Part shown: positions 51,104-59,596 of the stretch, piece after piece
Position numbering within the stretch: the stretch's first letter is position 1
Layout: each line of letters starts with the position of its first letter
DNA from: G965222335 sp965222335
GTDB taxonomy: Bacteria; Pseudomonadota; Gammaproteobacteria; Pseudomonadales; Halieaceae
DNA: 64,000 nucleotides
Reading direction: 5' to 3'
Assembly (NCBI GenBank): GCA_965222335.1
Contig: OZ244944.1
Span: 3,162,001-3,226,000 of the forward strand
The notes under the pieces: model-generated
The model's database searches: none
The model's input: the letters and a program-made list of their open reading frames with translations, nothing else
Told to the model about the DNA's origin: nothing
Position numbers and translations under genes: made by a program

Positions 51104-51906
51104 GCGCGAACGCACGCCGCCGCACGGGCCGCGATGCCGGGCGCGGCGCCACCCGCAAGACGGTGCAGAAGGCCGAGCCGCGGACTATGAGCTTCAACTG
51201 GCTCAACCGGCTGCTCATCCTGTTCTCAGGGGTCGCGGTGATGGCTGCCGGGCTGCAGGCCTACCGCGTGCTGGCTTCCTTGCCGGTGGAGCGGATCAGC
51301 GTGACCGGTGATTTGCAGCACACCCAGACCGAGGCGGTGCAGGAGATGGTGCAGCCGGCCCTGGTGGGGGGCTTCCTCAGTGCGGATCTCGACCGGATCC
51401 GCGTCCAGCTTGAGGCGCTGCCCTGGATCTACCGGGCCTCGGTGCGCCGGCGCTGGCCCAGCTCGCTGGAAATCCACGTGCTGGAGCAGCTGCCCATCGC
51501 CCGCTGGGGGCACGGTGGCTTCCTCAATCACGAGGGCGAGGTATTCCAGTCGGCCAACGCCGATGCCTGGCAGCACCTGCCGCGCCTGGTGGGGCCTGAA
51601 GGCAGCGAGCGGGAGCTGATGGTGCGCTACCAGCGCCTGGAAGAGCTGCTCGCGGACGTGGAGCTGGAAGTACAGACCCTGGCTCTGGACGAGCGGGGAC
51701 AGCTCGAGGCACAGCTGGTGCAGGGCATGACCCTGGTACTGGGGAGCGAGGCCCTGCGCGAGCGGGTGGCGCGTTTTGTCACCGTGTACGCGGGTGAGCT
51801 GGCAGCAAGGGCGGACGAGGTGGCGCGGGTGGACCTGCGCTACCAGAGTGGATTGGCGGTGGCGTTTCACGAGCCGGCCCAGGTGGCCGGGCTGGCCACA
51901 GACTAG
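51100..51906 (+). CDS. ftsQ: Cell division protein FtsQ
   Basis: A 268-residue bitopic protein: basic cytoplasmic tail of about 40 residues, one membrane helix (about 42-62), a POTRA domain (VERISVTGDLQHTQTEAVQEMV; VRRRWPSSLEIHVLEQLPIARW) and a C-terminal beta domain. It bridges FtsB/FtsL to the ring. Position between ddlB and ftsA confirms identity. ftsA follows after 26 bp. Confidence 0.97.
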   Translation: MSANARRRTGRDAGRGATRKTVQKAEPRTMSFNWLNRLLILFSGVAVMAAGLQAYRVLASLPVERISVTGDLQHTQTEAVQEMVQPALVGGFLSADLDRIRVQLEALPWIYRASVRRRWPSSLEIHVLEQLPIARWGHGGFLNHEGEVFQSANADAWQHLPRLVGPEGSERELMVRYQRLEELLADVELEVQTLALDERGQLEAQLVQGMTLVLGSEALRERVARFVTVYAGELAARADEVARVDLRYQSGLAVAFHEPAQVAGLATD

Positions 51907-51932
51907 ACAGGGACAGGGGGAGACACACTGCC

Positions 51933-53174
51933 ATGGGCAGCGCACAGGACAAGAGAATGATCGTCGGGCTCGATATCGGCACCTCCAAGGTGGTCGCGAT
52001 CGTCGGTGAAATCGGCATCGACGGCGAGATCGAGATCGTCGGCATCGGCTCACACCCCTCCAAGGGCATGAAGAAAGGGGTGGTGGTGAATATCGAGTCC
52101 ACCGTGCAGTCCATCCAGCGTGCAGTGGAGGAGGCGGAGCTGATGGCCGGTTGCCAGATCCACTCGGTCTACGTGGGCATCGCCGGCAGCCATATCCGCA
52201 GCCTCAATTCCCACGGCATCGTCGCGATTCGCGATCGCGAGGTCTATAACCTGGACCTGGAGCGGGTGATCGACGCTGCCCAGGCGGTGGCAATCCCCGC
52301 GGACCAGAAGATCCTGCACATCCTGCCCCAGGAATACGTGATCGATAACCAGGAGGGGATCAAGGAGCCCATGGGCATGTCCGGGGTGCGCCTGGAAGCC
52401 AAGGTGCACCTGGTGACCTGCGCGGTGAACGCGGCCCAGAACATCGAGAAGTGTATTCGCCGCTGCGGCCTGGAAGTGGAGGAAATCATCCTCGAGCAGC
52501 TGGCGTCCAGCTACGCCGTGCTCACCGAGGACGAGCGCGAGCTGGGGGTGTGCCTGGTGGATATCGGCGGCGGCACCACGGACATCGCGATCTTTACCGA
52601 GGGCTCCATCCGCCACACCGGGGTGATCCCCATTGCCGGGGACCAGGTGACCAACGATATCGCCATGGCCCTGCGCACGCCGACCCAGCACGCCGAGGAG
52701 ATCAAGATCAAGTACGCCTGTGCCCTGACCCAGCTTGCGGGGCCGGACGAGACCATCAAGGTACCCAGCGTCGGCGATCGCCCGCCCAGGGACCTGTCAC
52801 GCCAGGCGCTGGCGGAGGTGGTGGAGCCGCGCTACGACGAGCTGTTCACCCTGGTCCAGGCGGAGCTGCGCCGCAGCGGCTACGAGGACCTGATCCCGGC
52901 GGGCATCGTGCTTACCGGCGGTACCTCGAAAATGGAGGGGGTGGTGGAACTGGCCGAGGAAATTTTTCACATGCCGGTGCGGGTGGGTTACCCGCAGGCG
53001 ATCAAGGGGTTGCACGACATCGTGCGCAACCCGATTTATGCCACCGGGGTGGGGCTGCTGCAGTACGGGCAGCAGCACCAGGGTGGTGAACGCGGCGCCA
53101 GTGGCGCCCGCGAGGGGGCGGATGAGCCCGGAATTTTTGCGCGGATGAAGGCATGGCTGCAAAGCAACTTCTGA
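51933..53174 (+). CDS. ftsA: Cell division protein FtsA
   Basis: A 413-residue actin-fold ATPase that anchors FtsZ to the membrane. Phosphate-binding segments GLDIGTSKVVAIVGE and DIGGGTTDIAIF, adenosine loop GIVLTGGTSKMEGVVELAEE, and a C-terminal amphipathic helix (FARMKAWLQSNF) that serves as the membrane-targeting sequence after a Gly/Glu-rich linker. Full length. Confidence 0.98.
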   Translation: MGSAQDKRMIVGLDIGTSKVVAIVGEIGIDGEIEIVGIGSHPSKGMKKGVVVNIESTVQSIQRAVEEAELMAGCQIHSVYVGIAGSHIRSLNSHGIVAIRDREVYNLDLERVIDAAQAVAIPADQKILHILPQEYVIDNQEGIKEPMGMSGVRLEAKVHLVTCAVNAAQNIEKCIRRCGLEVEEIILEQLASSYAVLTEDERELGVCLVDIGGGTTDIAIFTEGSIRHTGVIPIAGDQVTNDIAMALRTPTQHAEEIKIKYACALTQLAGPDETIKVPSVGDRPPRDLSRQALAEVVEPRYDELFTLVQAELRRSGYEDLIPAGIVLTGGTSKMEGVVELAEEIFHMPVRVGYPQAIKGLHDIVRNPIYATGVGLLQYGQQHQGGERGASGAREGADEPGIFARMKAWLQSNF

Positions 53175-53187
53175 AGCGCGCACGGAA

Positions 53188-53209
53188 TTGTCCCGCTGTG
53201 GTGGGACAA
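53188..53209. other. Inverted repeat in the ftsA-ftsZ spacer
   Basis: TTGTCCC (53188-53194) and GGGACAA (53203-53209), a perfect 7-bp inverted repeat with an 8-nt loop, begins 14 bp after the ftsA stop in the 109-bp leader of ftsZ. No T-run follows. It could be an operator, an RNA processing site or a stabilising hairpin. Confidence 0.5.
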
Positions 53210-53283
53210 GGCACCCGCAACGGCGGGCGCAAGGTAGAAAATCGCCGCGCATCAGCGGCACACCAGCAAAGGGGAGAAACACC

Positions 53284-54456
53284 ATGTTTGAACTGATCGA
53301 TAACGTACCGCAAAACGCCGTGATAAAAGTCATCGGGGTCGGGGGTGGTGGCGGCAATGCCGTCAAACACATGATTGAAAACAACGTGGAGGGCGTGGAT
53401 TTCATCTGCGCGAACACCGACGCCCAGGCGCTGTCGGATATCAGCTCCAAGACCGTGCTGCAGCTCGGCGGTGATATCACCAAGGGCCTCGGCGCCGGGG
53501 CCAACCCGGACATCGGCCGCGCCGCGGCGATGGAGGATCGCGATCGCATCGCCGAATCCCTGCGCGGGGCGGACATGGTCTTTATCACCGCCGGCATGGG
53601 CGGGGGCACGGGTACCGGTGGTGCACCGGTCGTGGCTGAAGTGGCGCGGGAGATGGGTATCCTGACGGTTGCCGTGGTCACCCGGCCCTTCCCTTTCGAG
53701 GGCAAAAAGCGTCTGGCGATCGCCCAGACAGGGGTCCGTGAGCTGCAGCAACACGTCGACTCTTTGATCACCATTCCCAACGAAAAGTTGCTGGAAGTGC
53801 TGGGAAAAAATACCAGTTTATTGGATGCCTTCAAGGAAGCGAATGATGTATTGTTGGGCGCAGTTCAGGGTATAGCCGACCTGATAATTCGCCCCGGTAT
53901 GATCAACGTGGACTTTGCGGATGTCAGGACGGTGATGTCGGAAATGGGCATGGCCATGATGGGTACGGGAAGCTCCAGAGGGGAGAACCGGGCCCGGGAA
54001 GCCGCCGAGCGAGCCATTAACAGCCCGCTGCTCGACGACATCGACCTTCAGGGCGCGCGCGGCATTCTGGTGAATATCACCGCCGGCCTCGACCTGTCAC
54101 TTGGGGAGTTCTCCGAAGTTGGCGACACGATCGAGGAATTTGCGTCCGACGAAGCGACAGTTGTGGTAGGTACCGTTATTGATCCAGAGATGACGGACGA
54201 GCTCAAGGTGACCGTGGTCGCCACGGGGCTGGGTAGCGAGGCGGTGTCCAAGGCACCCCTGCAGGTGGTTGAGTCAGCGCCGCGTCAGGCGGAGGCTGCC
54301 ACGAGCACCGAACCCGACTATAAGGAGTTTGATCGTCCCCCGGGCCTGCGCAAGTCGCGAGCCGCTGCGGGTGGACAGGCAGCAGCTGTCGCAGCTGAAG
54401 CCGGCGGCGAGGAGTATTTCGATATTCCCGCGTTCTTGCGTCGCCAGGCAGACTAG
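53284..54456 (+). CDS. ftsZ: Cell division protein FtsZ
   Basis: A 390-residue tubulin-like GTPase that forms the Z ring. The start at 53284 has AAGGGGAG upstream and begins MFELIDN. The tubulin signature GGGTGTG is at 106-112. After the C-terminal core there is a linker of about 55 residues and the conserved terminal peptide DIPAFLRRQ that binds FtsA, ZipA and others. It is the only dcw gene here with a long (109-bp) upstream spacer, suggesting separate control. Confidence 0.99.
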   Translation: MFELIDNVPQNAVIKVIGVGGGGGNAVKHMIENNVEGVDFICANTDAQALSDISSKTVLQLGGDITKGLGAGANPDIGRAAAMEDRDRIAESLRGADMVFITAGMGGGTGTGGAPVVAEVAREMGILTVAVVTRPFPFEGKKRLAIAQTGVRELQQHVDSLITIPNEKLLEVLGKNTSLLDAFKEANDVLLGAVQGIADLIIRPGMINVDFADVRTVMSEMGMAMMGTGSSRGENRAREAAERAINSPLLDDIDLQGARGILVNITAGLDLSLGEFSEVGDTIEEFASDEATVVVGTVIDPEMTDELKVTVVATGLGSEAVSKAPLQVVESAPRQAEAATSTEPDYKEFDRPPGLRKSRAAAGGQAAAVAAEAGGEEYFDIPAFLRRQAD

Positions 54457-54534
54457 CAGGGCATCCGACCTCGGACTGGTTCCGGTGCGTGCCTTGCAGA
54501 GCTTTGTGAGGCACAGGATACGGATGGGAGTACT

Positions 54535-55449
54535 ATGATTCGACAGCGAACTCTGCGTAACGCGATCAAGGCGACTGGCGTCGGCCTGCACACCGGGGAA
54601 AAGGTTTACCTGACCCTGAATCCGGCGCCCGTGGATACCGGCATTGTGTTTCGCCGGGTGGACCTGGATCCCGTGGCGGAAATTCCCGCCCGGGCAGAGA
54701 ACGTTGGCGATACCACTCTCTCAACCAGTCTGGTTGTGGACGGCGAGCGCGTGTCCACGGTTGAACACCTGCTGTCCGCCATGGCGGGCCTGGGCATTGA
54801 CAACGCTTTTGTGGATGTCAGTGCCCCCGAGGTCCCGATCATGGACGGCAGCGCGGGCCCCTTTGTGTTCCTGATCCAGTCCGCTGGTATCGAGGAGCAG
54901 AATGCGGCCAAGAAGTTCATCCGGATCAAGCGCCCGGTCACGGTCGAGGATGGCGACAAGGTAGCCAGCTTCCTCCCCTTTGATGGCTTCAAGGTCTCCT
55001 TTACCATCGACTTCGACCACCCGGTGTTCCGCGACCGCTCGGCCCATGCCGAGGTCGACTTTTCCTCTACCTCCTTCGTCAAGGAGGTCAGCCGCGCCCG
55101 GACCTTCGGGTTCATGCACGAGATCGAGTATCTCCGCTCCAAGGGTCTGGCCCGCGGTGGCTCCGTCGACAATGCGATCGTGGTCGACGAGTACCGCATC
55201 CTCAACCAGGATGGCCTGCGCTACGACGACGAGTTCGTCAAACACAAGGTGCTCGACGCCATTGGCGACATCTATCTGCTGGGTTACAGCCTGATCGGCG
55301 AATTTCGCGCCCACAAGTCCGGCCACGCCCTCAACAACGCCTCCCTGCGCGCCCTCATAGCCCAGCCCGACGCCTGGGAAATGGTCACCTTCGAGGACGA
55401 AGCCAAGGCCCCCATCTCCTACGTCACCAACCCCATCCCCGCCGCCTAG
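54535..55449 (+). CDS. lpxC: UDP-3-O-acyl-N-acetylglucosamine deacetylase
   Basis: A 304-residue zinc deacetylase, the committed step of lipid A synthesis. Zinc ligands His78 (VEHLLSAMAG), His237 and Asp241 (KHKVLDAIGD) and the catalytic His264 (HKSGHALNN) are present. The 78-bp spacer after ftsZ holds a short GTGCCT/AGGCAC inverted repeat. LpxC levels are set by FtsH proteolysis in E. coli; whether the C-terminus here carries a degradation signal cannot be told. Confidence 0.98.
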   Translation: MIRQRTLRNAIKATGVGLHTGEKVYLTLNPAPVDTGIVFRRVDLDPVAEIPARAENVGDTTLSTSLVVDGERVSTVEHLLSAMAGLGIDNAFVDVSAPEVPIMDGSAGPFVFLIQSAGIEEQNAAKKFIRIKRPVTVEDGDKVASFLPFDGFKVSFTIDFDHPVFRDRSAHAEVDFSSTSFVKEVSRARTFGFMHEIEYLRSKGLARGGSVDNAIVVDEYRILNQDGLRYDDEFVKHKVLDAIGDIYLLGYSLIGEFRAHKSGHALNNASLRALIAQPDAWEMVTFEDEAKAPISYVTNPIPAA

Positions 55450-55454
55450 AAATA

Positions 55455-55665
55455 GGGGACGGATACCAATTCCCCCAACCCATTAAATTGGGGACGGATA
55501 CCTATTTCTTTTGTTGGCTCAAGTGCTCTCTGTGCCAACTGTTAATTGGTATCCGTCCCTATTTTAGGTCCGGCCCTATTTAGGTCAGGAATTTCGGGCG
55601 ATTTAATTGGTATCCGTCCCCAATTAAAGGGGGGAGCCGGGGTGGTTTATTTGGTATCCGTCCCC
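55455..55665. repeat. Cluster B of the dispersed GGGGACGGATACC element, five copies
   Basis: Copies at 55455-55467 and 55490-55502 (forward), then 55548-55560, 55609-55621 and 55653-55665 (inverse; the first of these ends CCCT rather than CCCC). Flanks are AATT-rich. Forward copies upstream and inverse copies downstream allow long-range hairpins. The cluster fills most of the 299-bp gap between lpxC and the M23 peptidase; nothing gene-like is in the rest. Confidence 0.9.
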
Positions 55666-55748
55666 AATTGTTGGTGGCGGGGGATGACGTGGCAAAATGT
55701 CGGCGGCTGTGGCATAGTTCGCTGCCTGTTCGACGCACCTGACTGCAA

Positions 55749-56678
55749 ATGAAAGTCATTCTTATCAGCCGCAAGCACGGCGGCTCGCGTTCCCTTGAAC
55801 TGGGTCGCTGGTCCCGTGCCCTTGTCTCCCTGTGTTGCCTGGGGCTGCCGCTGGGTGCGCTTGCGGTGGGATTCCTCACCGGCGTCGACGGCGGCAACAG
55901 CGTCCTTCGCGGCCAGACCGTGGATGCGATGCAGGATGAACTGGCGCAGCAGTCCGAGGACCTGGACGAGATTCGCGAGGCCGCGGAGCGCAAGCTGCAG
56001 GCCCTGACCCTGAGCCTCGCCGAATTACAGGCGCGCATGACCCGCCTGGATGCTCTGGGTGAACACCTTACGGTGATGGCGGATCTGGAAGGCGGCGAGT
56101 TCGATTTCAGCCAGCCTCCTGCCCTCGGTGGCCCCGTGGGCCCCGACTTCAATGTTGATTTCAGCGACCTCGACCTGACCGGCGAACTGGCGGATTTCAC
56201 CCAGCACCTCGCAGACCGCGAGCAGCAGCTGGCGATCCTGGAATCGCTGCTCAGCAACCGCAAGCTGGAAGAGCAGGCCTGGATGTCCGGTCGCCCGGTG
56301 GCCAAGAGCTGGGTTTCTTCCAGTTACGGCAAACGCGCCGATCCCTTTACCGGTAACCCCGCCTTCCACCACGGCATCGACTTTGCCGGCAAGGCGGGCA
56401 GCGAAGTGATCGCCGTCGCCGGTGGCGTGGTGACCTGGACCGGCGAGCGCGCGGGCTACGGCAAGATGGTGGAGATTTCCCACGGCGACGGCCTGGTCTC
56501 CCGCTACGGTCATAACCAGAAAAACCTGGTCGAACCCGGCGACGTGGTGCGTAAGGGCGAAGCCGTTGCCCTGATGGGCTCGAGCGGGCGCTCCACCGGC
56601 GCCCACGTGCACTTCGAAGTGTACAAGCACGGCCGCTCTGTCGACCCCTCGAGCTACGTGCGCCGCACCCGGCGCTGA
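55749..56678 (+). CDS. M23 family murein endopeptidase-like protein
   Basis: A 309-residue envelope protein. N-terminal membrane/signal segment (about residues 23-46), a coiled-coil region (about 55-105; AQQSEDLDEIREAAERKLQ) and a C-terminal LytM/M23 domain (about 205-300). Zinc ligands are seen: FHHGIDFAG (His, Asp) and HVHFEV. All ligands are intact, so it may be an active DD-endopeptidase rather than an EnvC-type activator. It occupies the place between lpxC and secA found in Pseudomonas, where E. coli has secM. Confidence 0.93.
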   Translation: MKVILISRKHGGSRSLELGRWSRALVSLCCLGLPLGALAVGFLTGVDGGNSVLRGQTVDAMQDELAQQSEDLDEIREAAERKLQALTLSLAELQARMTRLDALGEHLTVMADLEGGEFDFSQPPALGGPVGPDFNVDFSDLDLTGELADFTQHLADREQQLAILESLLSNRKLEEQAWMSGRPVAKSWVSSSYGKRADPFTGNPAFHHGIDFAGKAGSEVIAVAGGVVTWTGERAGYGKMVEISHGDGLVSRYGHNQKNLVEPGDVVRKGEAVALMGSSGRSTGAHVHFEVYKHGRSVDPSSYVRRTRR

Positions 56679-56752
56679 ACCACCCCTCCCCCGTTCCTGA
56701 CCAGCCACCCTGTCCTGCGGGTGGATGAACCTCGTTACCGAGTAGTGATGCG

Positions 56753-59488
56753 ATGATTAGCACAGCACTGAAAAAAGTTTTTGGCACCCGCAATGACCGC
56801 GAGCTCAAGCGGATGCGCAAGATCGTGAAACAGATCAACGGCCTGGAAGAGGCCATGCAGGCACTGAGCGACGACGAGCTCAAGGCCAAGACCGGCGAAT
56901 TCCGCCAGCGCTTTACTGATGGCGAGTCCCTCGACCGCCTGCTGCCGGAGGCCTTTGCGGTCGCCCGGGAAGCCGGCGTGCGCACCCTGGGCATGCGCCA
57001 CTTCGATGTGCAGCTGATCGGCGGCATGGCCCTGCACGAGGGCAAGATCGCGGAGATGGGCACCGGTGAGGGCAAGACCCTCGTGGCCACGTTGCCGACC
57101 TACCTCAACACCCTGTCCGGCAAGAGCGTGCACCTGATCACGGTGAATGACTACCTGGCCTCCCGGGACGCCACCTGGATGGGGCCGCTGTACGACTTCC
57201 TCGGCGTGAAGGTGGGCGTGGTGCGCTCCGGCCAGCTGCCGGACCAGAAGCGCGAGGCCTACAGCAGCGACATTATCTACGGCACCAATAACGAGTTTGG
57301 CTTTGACTACCTGCGGGACAACATGGCCTTTTCCCTGCAGGACAAGATGCAGGGCGAGCTGTCATTCGCGATTGTCGACGAGGTGGACTCCATCCTGATC
57401 GACGAGGCGCGCACGCCGCTGATCATCTCCGGTGCCTCCGAGGACAGCTCCGAGTTGTACCGCCGGATCAACAAGCTGATTCCCAAGCTCAAGCCCGACA
57501 CCGAGGGCGAATCCGGCCACTTCACCATCGACGAAAAGCAGCGCCAGGTGGAGCTGACCGAGGAGGGCCACGAGTTTATCGAGGAGCTGCTCACCCGGGA
57601 GAAGCTGCTGGAGGAGGGCGACAGCCTCTACGCCGCCACCAACCTGAACCTGCTGCACCACGTGCACTCGGGCCTGCGCGCCCACGTGATGTTCCACCGC
57701 GACGTGGAGTATATCGTGCAGGATGGCCAGGTGGTGCTGATCGACGAGCACACCGGCCGCACCATGGCCGGGCGCCGCCTGTCCGAGGGCCTGCACCAGG
57801 CGATCGAGGCCAAGGAGGGGGTGAATATCCAGAGCGAGAGCCAGACCCTGGCCTCCACCACCTTCCAGAATTACTTCCGCCTGTACGAGAAGCTGGCGGG
57901 CATGACCGGTACCGCGGATACCGAGGCCTTCGAGTTCCGCCAGATCTACGGCCTGGAAGTGCTGGTGATCCCCACCAACAAGCCGGCCCAGCGCACCGAC
58001 ATGAACGACCTGGTCTACCTCACCCGGGACGAGAAATTCGACGCCATCGTCGAGGACGTCAAATCCTGCATGGAGAAGGGCGCACCGGTGCTGGTGGGTA
58101 CCGCCTCGGTGGAGACCTCCGAGGCCCTGTCAGAGAGCTTCCGCAAGGCGAAGATCGAGCACAAGGTACTGAATGCCAAGTACCACGAGCAGGAAGCGGA
58201 GATTATCGCCCAGGCGGGCCGGCCGGGCGTGGTGACCATCGCCACCAACATGGCCGGCCGCGGTACCGACATCGTCCTCGGGGGCAACCTGGATGCCGAA
58301 ATCGCCGCCTTCGACGGTGAGATCAGCGAGGCCAAACGCGAGGAACTGAAAGCGGCCTGGCAAGAGCGCCACCAGCAGGTGCTGGATGCCGGCGGCCTGC
58401 ATATTCTCGGCACCGAGCGGCACGAGTCACGGCGCATCGACAACCAGCTGCGCGGCCGGGCCGGGCGCCAGGGTGACCCGGGCGTGTCCCGTTTCTACCT
58501 GTCCCTGGAAGACAGCCTGATGCGGATTTTCGCCTCGGACCGGGTGAAGAACTTTATGCAGGCCCTGGGCATGGAGAAGGGCGAGGCGATCGAACACCGG
58601 ATGGTGACCAACGCGATCGAGAAGGCCCAGCGCAAGGTCGAGGGTCGCAACTTCGATATCCGCAAGCAGTTGCTGGAATACGACGACGTTGCCAACGACC
58701 AGCGCCAGATTATCTACCAGCAGCGCAATGACCTGCTGTCCGAGGCGGATATCGCCGATACCATCACCGCGATCCGGGCGGACGTGGTCAACGAGGCCAT
58801 CGACAGCTATATCCCGCCGATGAGCGTGGAAGAGCAGTGGGACGTGCCCGGGCTGGAGAGACAACTGGAGGCCGAGTTCGCCATCAGCCTGCCGATCCAG
58901 GAGTGGCTGGACAGCGACGACAAGCTGTTCGAGGAGGCCCTGCGGGAAAAGATCCTGGAGGAAGTCCAGGCCGCCTACGACAGAAAGAGCGAGCAGGTCG
59001 GCCCCGATATGCGCAAGATCGAGAAGCAGATCATGCTGCAGGTGCTGGACAACCTGTGGAAGGACCACCTCGCCACCATGGACCACCTGCGCCAGGGCAT
59101 CCACCTGCGGGCCTATGCCCAGAAAAATCCCAAGCAGGAGTACAAGCGCGAGTCCTTCACCCTGTTCGAGGAACTGCTGCGCAGCCTGAAATACGAGGTG
59201 ATCAAGTTCCTCAGCCACGTGCAGATCCAGCGCGAGGACGAGTCCGCACTGATCGAGGCGCGCCGCCGCCAGGAAGCCGAGCGCGAGAAGCTTGCCTTCC
59301 AGCACGCCGCCGCCACCGCGATGGCGGCGGAGAGCGCGGAGCCCGCTGCAGCCGGGGCGGGTGGCGCGGCCCAGCCCGCCGCCAGTCCGCAGCCCTTCAC
59401 CCGGGAAGAACCCAAGGTCGGGCGCAACGAACCCTGCCCCTGTGGCAGTGGCAAGAAGTACAAGCAGTGCCACGGCAAGCTGCAATAA
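56753..59488 (+). CDS. secA: Preprotein translocase ATPase SecA
   Basis: A 911-residue SecA motor. Walker A GTGEGKTLVATLP is near residue 103, Walker B is IVDEVDSILID, the helicase-like NBD2 has TNMAGRGTDIVLGGN, and the C-terminus carries the zinc-binding SEC-C motif CPCGSGKKYKQCHG after a variable Ala-rich linker. Full length. There is no secM-type upstream regulator; the 74-bp spacer after the M23 gene shows no obvious arrest peptide. Confidence 0.99.
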   Translation: MISTALKKVFGTRNDRELKRMRKIVKQINGLEEAMQALSDDELKAKTGEFRQRFTDGESLDRLLPEAFAVAREAGVRTLGMRHFDVQLIGGMALHEGKIAEMGTGEGKTLVATLPTYLNTLSGKSVHLITVNDYLASRDATWMGPLYDFLGVKVGVVRSGQLPDQKREAYSSDIIYGTNNEFGFDYLRDNMAFSLQDKMQGELSFAIVDEVDSILIDEARTPLIISGASEDSSELYRRINKLIPKLKPDTEGESGHFTIDEKQRQVELTEEGHEFIEELLTREKLLEEGDSLYAATNLNLLHHVHSGLRAHVMFHRDVEYIVQDGQVVLIDEHTGRTMAGRRLSEGLHQAIEAKEGVNIQSESQTLASTTFQNYFRLYEKLAGMTGTADTEAFEFRQIYGLEVLVIPTNKPAQRTDMNDLVYLTRDEKFDAIVEDVKSCMEKGAPVLVGTASVETSEALSESFRKAKIEHKVLNAKYHEQEAEIIAQAGRPGVVTIATNMAGRGTDIVLGGNLDAEIAAFDGEISEAKREELKAAWQERHQQVLDAGGLHILGTERHESRRIDNQLRGRAGRQGDPGVSRFYLSLEDSLMRIFASDRVKNFMQALGMEKGEAIEHRMVTNAIEKAQRKVEGRNFDIRKQLLEYDDVANDQRQIIYQQRNDLLSEADIADTITAIRADVVNEAIDSYIPPMSVEEQWDVPGLERQLEAEFAISLPIQEWLDSDDKLFEEALREKILEEVQAAYDRKSEQVGPDMRKIEKQIMLQVLDNLWKDHLATMDHLRQGIHLRAYAQKNPKQEYKRESFTLFEELLRSLKYEVIKFLSHVQIQREDESALIEARRRQEAEREKLAFQHAAATAMAAESAEPAAAGAGGAAQPAASPQPFTREEPKVGRNEPCPCGSGKKYKQCHGKLQ

Positions 59489-59499
59489 CGTGCTCGCGC

Positions 59500-59581
59500 G
59501 TAGGGCCGAGTTCATTCGGCCACCTGAACCCGGTCGGATGAATTCGGCCACGTGACCCTGGTCGAATGAATTCGACCCTAC
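59500..59581. repeat. Three-part REP-like palindromic element after secA
   Basis: Three related segments, 59500-59521, 59532-59549 and 59560-59581, share the core ATGAATTCGRCC or its complement. The first and third are imperfect reverse complements (about 18 of 22 positions) bounded by GTAGGG and CCCTAC, so the whole can fold as one long hairpin with the middle copy in the loop. Located between secA and argJ. Confidence 0.85.
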
Positions 59582-59596
59582 CTGGATAAGCGGACC

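Noticed and set aside
55455..55665. Possible CRISPR array
   Set aside because: Repeats are only 13 bp, change orientation, and have unequal spacers (about 22-50 bp); no cas genes.
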